NCBI RefSeq assembly: GCF_013407955.1 | Contig: NZ_JACCBU010000001.1 | Location: forward strand, 4,154,001 to 4,218,000 | Source: Microlunatus parietis | GTDB taxonomy: Bacteria; Actinomycetota; Actinomycetes; Propionibacteriales; Propionibacteriaceae | Direction of reading: 5' to 3' | DNA length: 64,000 nucleotides | Shown here: positions 63,128 through 64,000 of the stretch, piece by piece | How positions within the stretch are numbered: the first letter of the stretch is position 1 | Layout of the letters: every line of letters starts with the position of its first letter | Program-made: the position numbers and the translations under genes | Notes under the pieces: generated by a model | What the model saw: the letters and a program-made list of their open reading frames with translations, nothing else | The model's database searches: none | Told to the model about the DNA's origin: nothing

Positions 63128-64000
63128 TCACCGCGGCTCCCACGTACGACAACCGGACCGCGTTCGCCGAGACCTTGATCGAACTCGCCGAGCAGGACCG
63201 CCGGATCGTCGCGGTCTCCAACGACTCGGTCGGTTCCAGCAGCCTGACCGGTTTCCGGGACCGGTTCCCGGACCGGTTGATCAATGTCGGCATCGCCGAG
63301 CAGAACCTGGTCGGCGTCGGCGCCGGCTTGGCCAATGCCGGGCTGATCCCGTTCGTCTGCGCCGCGTCGCCGTTCCTCACCGGCCGGTCGCTGGAGCAGA
63401 TCAAGGCCGACGTCGCCTACAGCGCGCAGAACGTGATCTTGTGCGGGATGAGTCCCGGCCTCGCGTACGGGGAACTGGGCCCGACCCACCACTCCCCGGA
63501 GGACCTGTCCTGGCTGCGTGCGCTGCCCGGCCTCGACCTCGTGGTCCCGGCCGACCGCCGGCAGACCGCCGAGGCGATCCGGCAGGCCGCCGCACGCCCG
63601 CGGCCGACGTTCATCCGGGTCGGCCGGTTCGCGGTGCCCGACGTGACCCCGGACGGCGTCGCCCTGGAACGCGGCCGATTCCAGCAGCTCCGCGACGGCG
63701 GCGACGTGACCCTGATCGGCACCGGGACGCTGGTCTCCCGGGCCGTCGCGGCGGCCGAGATCCTTGCCGCGGAGGGGATCGCGGCTCGCGTGCTGAACGC
63801 CGCCTACCTCGCTCCGCTGGATGTCGCGGCGATCGAAGCGGCGGCCGGTGAGACGCGCGGCATCGTCACCGCGGAGGAGGCCAACCTGGCCGGCGGCCTC
63901 GGTGCCGCGGTCGCGGCCGAGGTGGTCCGGCTGGACCGGGCGCGCCGGGTTCCGGTCCGGATGCTGGGGCTGCGCGAGTTCGCGCCGACCGGCAGCACGG
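63124..64000 (+). CDS. Transketolase, C-terminal (pyrimidine-binding) subunit, partial
   Basis: ATG 63124 overlaps the alpha-subunit stop. The frame is open to the window end (292 codons). NVGIAEQNLVGVGAGLANAG contains the catalytic Glu of the pyrimidine domain, followed by GPTHHSPEDLSWLRALPGLD and the C-terminal transketolase domain VTLIGTGTLVSRAVAAAEIL. Complements the alpha subunit to make one active site. The end lies outside the window. Confidence 0.9.
   Translation, partial: MITAAPTYDNRTAFAETLIELAEQDRRIVAVSNDSVGSSSLTGFRDRFPDRLINVGIAEQNLVGVGAGLANAGLIPFVCAASPFLTGRSLEQIKADVAYSAQNVILCGMSPGLAYGELGPTHHSPEDLSWLRALPGLDLVVPADRRQTAEAIRQAAARPRPTFIRVGRFAVPDVTPDGVALERGRFQQLRDGGDVTLIGTGTLVSRAVAAAEILAAEGIAARVLNAAYLAPLDVAAIEAAAGETRGIVTAEEANLAGGLGAAVAAEVVRLDRARRVPVRMLGLREFAPTGST

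Overview
The window is high-GC (about 70% by eye) DNA from an actinomycete. Supporting evidence: DnaK-GrpE-DnaJ-HspR gene order with HAIR operators (CTTGAGT-N7-ACTCAAG type), a mycothiol-dependent-isomerase-like protein, GTG/TTG starts, many ATGA overlaps and probable leaderless genes. The family mix (CUT1 and Opp-type sugar ABC systems, ROK, Gfo/Idh/MocA, SDR and GMC enzymes) suits a soil Propionibacteriales-type organism, but the genus cannot be fixed from sequence alone. No rRNA, tRNA, phage or CRISPR was seen.

Layout. (1) 1-4229: the end of an aldo/keto reductase, a CUT1 sugar ABC transporter (two permeases, a Tat-type lipoprotein) and an SDR, probably one sugar uptake/oxidation operon. 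(2) 4233-9291: a BBE-type FAD oxidase divergent from a WYL regulator with a clear operator between them; a LysR/aldo-keto reductase pair; a frameshifted membrane-protein gene. (3) 9292-16077: a Gfo/Idh oxidoreductase, a LuxR response regulator and its histidine kinase separated by an alpha/beta hydrolase on the other strand, and a STAND LuxR regulator whose stop codon lies in the end of a 167-bp MITE-like element. (4) 16260-23390: a surface locus with two divergent secreted proteins (one with two copies of an ACNND-type motif; one with an SdrD B-like domain and an Asp/Ala/Gly/Ser repeat), then a secreted vanadium-haloperoxidase/PAP2-family enzyme coupled to a seven-helix membrane protein. (5) 23441-34000: an ABC exporter behind a SoxR-box-like promoter, a P-loop kinase, DUF899, GyrI-like, MFS/AraC, sugar isomerase-like, GNAT, GMC oxidoreductase and ROK regulator genes. 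(6) 34193-40387: a complete Opp/Dpp-type ABC importer followed by a LacI-like protein with no DNA-binding domain. (7) 40754-45967: an OmpR-type two-component pair, DoxX, LysE, a maleylpyruvate-isomerase-like protein and DUF1345. (8) 45968-48260: a 2.3-kb gene desert made of several tandem-repeat families. (9) 48399-52660: dnaK-grpE-dnaJ-hspR, with three HAIR sites upstream; clpB at 58259 has two more, forming a local HspR heat-shock regulon. (10) Between and after these: a second BBE-type oxidase, a VbhA-like antitoxin/Fic toxin pair, a PEP-mutase-family enzyme divergent from a winged-helix regulator, a secreted lysozyme-like protein, a terpene-cyclase-fold protein and a split transketolase running off the end.

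The strongest unexplained signals are the large excess of the palindrome TGATCA through coding and intergenic DNA (seemingly absent from the repeat desert), the surface-protein/haloperoxidase locus, a 21-bp motif shared by the promoters of the STAND regulator and a secreted-protein gene, and the interspersed repeats, one of which lies inside a coding sequence.
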